Assembly: GCA_963779765.1 (NCBI GenBank)
Contig: CAVZZP010000001.1
Span: 434,001-498,000, forward strand
Reading direction: 5' to 3'
Length of the DNA stretch: 64,000 nucleotides
Source: Silicimonas sp963779765
Lineage (GTDB): Bacteria; Pseudomonadota; Alphaproteobacteria; Rhodobacterales; Rhodobacteraceae
Of this stretch, positions 62,950-64,000 are shown in pieces. Positions within the stretch are counted from its first letter, which is position 1. The number at the start of each line of letters is the position of its first letter. The notes beneath the pieces were generated by a model, which was given only the letters and a program-made list of their open reading frames with translations, did not search any database and was not told the origin of the DNA. Both the position numbers and the translations under genes were made by a program.

Positions 62950-62963
62950 TTGACGCAAGTCAA
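62950..62963. promoter_or_regulatory. FNR/FnrL box between hemN and fnrL
   Basis: TTGACGCAAGTCAA is a perfect palindrome in both arms (TTGAC-N4-GTCAA) and matches the FnrL consensus. It lies between the divergent hemN and fnrL start codons (35 and 11 bases away), so it may activate hemN and control fnrL itself. Confidence 0.8.
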
Positions 62964-62974
62964 AGGGCCCAAAA

Positions 62975-63712
62975 ATGAAAAGGGAAGAATTCTCGGTCGA
63001 CTGCTCGGCCTGTCCGATCCGGCACAAGGCCGTCTGTTCGCGGTGTGAACCCGACGAGCTCGATGAGCTGGAGCGGATCAAGTTCTACAAGTTCTATCCG
63101 GCTGGCCAGACTGTCGCTATCCGCGGCGAGCCTCTCGAGACCGTCGCCTCGGTCGTGGGCGGCGTGGCGACGCTGACACGGTCGATGGAGGACGGCAGGA
63201 CTTAACTCGTCGGCCTCCTGCTGCCGTCCGACTTCATCGGGCGTCCGGGGCGGACGGCCATCGAGTACGATGTGACGGCAGTGACCGACCTGACGCTCTG
63301 CTGCTTCAGCCGGAAGCCTTTCGAGGATCTTCTCGTGCGCTTCCCGCATGTCCGCGAGCGGCTTCTGGAAATGGCGCTCGACGAGCTCGACGCGGCCCGG
63401 GACTGGATGCTGCTTCTCGGCCGTAAGACGGCCCGCGAGCGGATCGCGAGCCTGATCGCCCTGATCGTCAAGCGCTCGACGCGGCCGGACGGAAGCGTAA
63501 AGGGCAGCGGCACCCGCATCGAATTACCGATCACGCGCGAGACGATGGCAAACTATCTTGGCCTGACCATCGAGACGGTCAGCCGGCAGCTCACCAAGCT
63601 GCGTGCCGACGGTATCATCGAGCTGGACGGCAAGCGCGGCATCGTGATCCCGGATCTGAGCGACCTTCTGGCCGAGACGGGCGACGACGACGATGGCGGC
63701 ATCGTCTTCTGA
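62975..63712 (+). pseudogene. fnrL: FnrL oxygen-responsive regulator, interrupted by in-frame TAA
   Basis: A Crp/Fnr regulator with a [4Fe-4S] sensor: Cys 10, 13, 21 and 24 in VDCSACPIRHKAVCSRCEPDE and a later CC at 109-110. The C-terminal helix-turn-helix has NYLGLTIETVSRQLTKLRADG with the E-x-x-S-R FNR recognition pattern. The whole 246-codon frame is continuous except for TAA at 63203-63205 (codon 77, MEDGRT-stop-LVGLLLPSDFIGRP); homologues have Gln there, so CAA to TAA explains it. The 3' remainder could only be made from an internal start at 63272 and lacks the sensor. AAAGGG precedes the ATG. Confidence 0.85.
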
Positions 63713-63713
63713 C

Positions 63714-64000
63714 CTAGCCTGCCGGATTGCCCTGCGCGTAAGGCATCAAGGCCCCCAGCACGACCTCGTGCGCCGGAGTATCGATACCAAGGGCGCGTCC
63801 GCGCCGGACGACTTCGCCCGACAGCCACGGTAATTCCAGTCGCTTGCCCCGCCTTAGATCGTCCAGCATCGAGGCGTGCATCGTGGGCGGCGCTTCGTGG
63901 AGAAGGAAGTCGAGCGCCTTTGCGGCCGCATCCTCTCCCACCGAGGGGTGCGTGGCGCGGGCAACCTGGAAGGTTTCGTCCACGAGCCGTCGCAAGGAGG
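63714..64000 (-). CDS. C-terminal end of a 2-dehydropantoate 2-reductase-like protein (partial)
   Basis: The last ~95 residues of a ketopantoate reductase/PanE (ApbA) family protein; the start is outside the window. MHASMLDDLRRGKRLELPWLSG is the conserved C-terminal domain segment and GIDTPAHEVVLGALMPY ends it. Such NADPH enzymes make pantoate for CoA synthesis, but many paralogues have other substrates. It converges on fnrL. Confidence 0.8.
   Translation of the reverse strand, partial: SLRRLVDETFQVARATHPSVGEDAAAKALDFLLHEAPPTMHASMLDDLRRGKRLELPWLSGEVVRRGRALGIDTPAHEVVLGALMPYAQGNPAG

Overview
The window is about 64 kb of GC-rich, densely coded chromosome from an alphaproteobacterium, almost certainly a Rhodobacterales/Rhodobacteraceae (Roseobacter-group) member. 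Pointers are the cell-cycle regulator GcrA, the DnaA-inactivating protein HdaA, a membrane-anchored cytochrome cy-type protein, an FnrL/HemN pair, the cysG-DUF2849-cysI-cysH/DUF934-fpr sulfur cluster with its divergent Lrp-type regulator, a short type-2 ProRS, two VPLPA-CTERM proteins, and the small families DUF2484 and DUF1194. There is no rRNA, recognisable tRNA, CRISPR array, prophage or insertion sequence; it reads as core chromosome.

Layout. 0-12 kb: ThuA-like and AhpD-like proteins, proS, an AI-2E permease-TfoX-hdaA-ppk run, an enoyl-CoA hydratase, ppx, then argD-argF. 12.8-18 kb: gcrA, rimO, two GNAT acetyltransferases, a FadR-type regulator, pheA and a membrane cytochrome c. 18.4-24.2 kb: a complete yejABEF peptide/microcin C-type ABC importer. 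24.2-27.9 kb: two VPLPA-CTERM exported proteins, a DUF808 membrane protein, a cytochrome P450. 27.9-34 kb: Lrp regulator and the assimilatory sulfite-reduction operon. 34-44.7 kb: infC, an OmpA-family protein, gcdH, a hypothetical protein, pyrC-pyrE, dnaB, a second AI-2E permease. 44.8-57 kb: DUF1194, rsmD, a FAD reductase, peroxiredoxin, MscS channel, phhB, a FemAB-like protein, a phosphodiesterase, ridA, mlaA-mlaC, EamA transporter, mnmD and a FAD oxidase, a MaoC-like hydratase, a YdeI-like protein. 57-64 kb: smc, a TauE/SafE permease, hemN, fnrL and the end of a panE-like gene.

The most striking feature is not an accessory system. Six genes (argF, pheA, two VPLPA-CTERM genes, a FAD-dependent reductase, ridA) are each split between two frames, and an MscS gene has lost its expected stop. 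Every one has a span of 3n+1 bases, meaning one extra base, and all catalytic motifs survive across the two frames. In addition fnrL carries an in-frame TAA at codon 77. The uniform polarity points to uncorrected sequencing insertions rather than gene decay, but raw reads are needed to tell. Regulatory sites supported by sequence include a symmetrical FNR box between hemN and fnrL, an AGAACA-TT-TGTTCT palindrome upstream of a perfect TATAAT in front of cysG, tandem DnaA-box-like sites before dnaB, a perfect DnaA box before smc, and several stem-loop terminators. I found no convincing novel multi-gene system; the unusual items are listed as findings.
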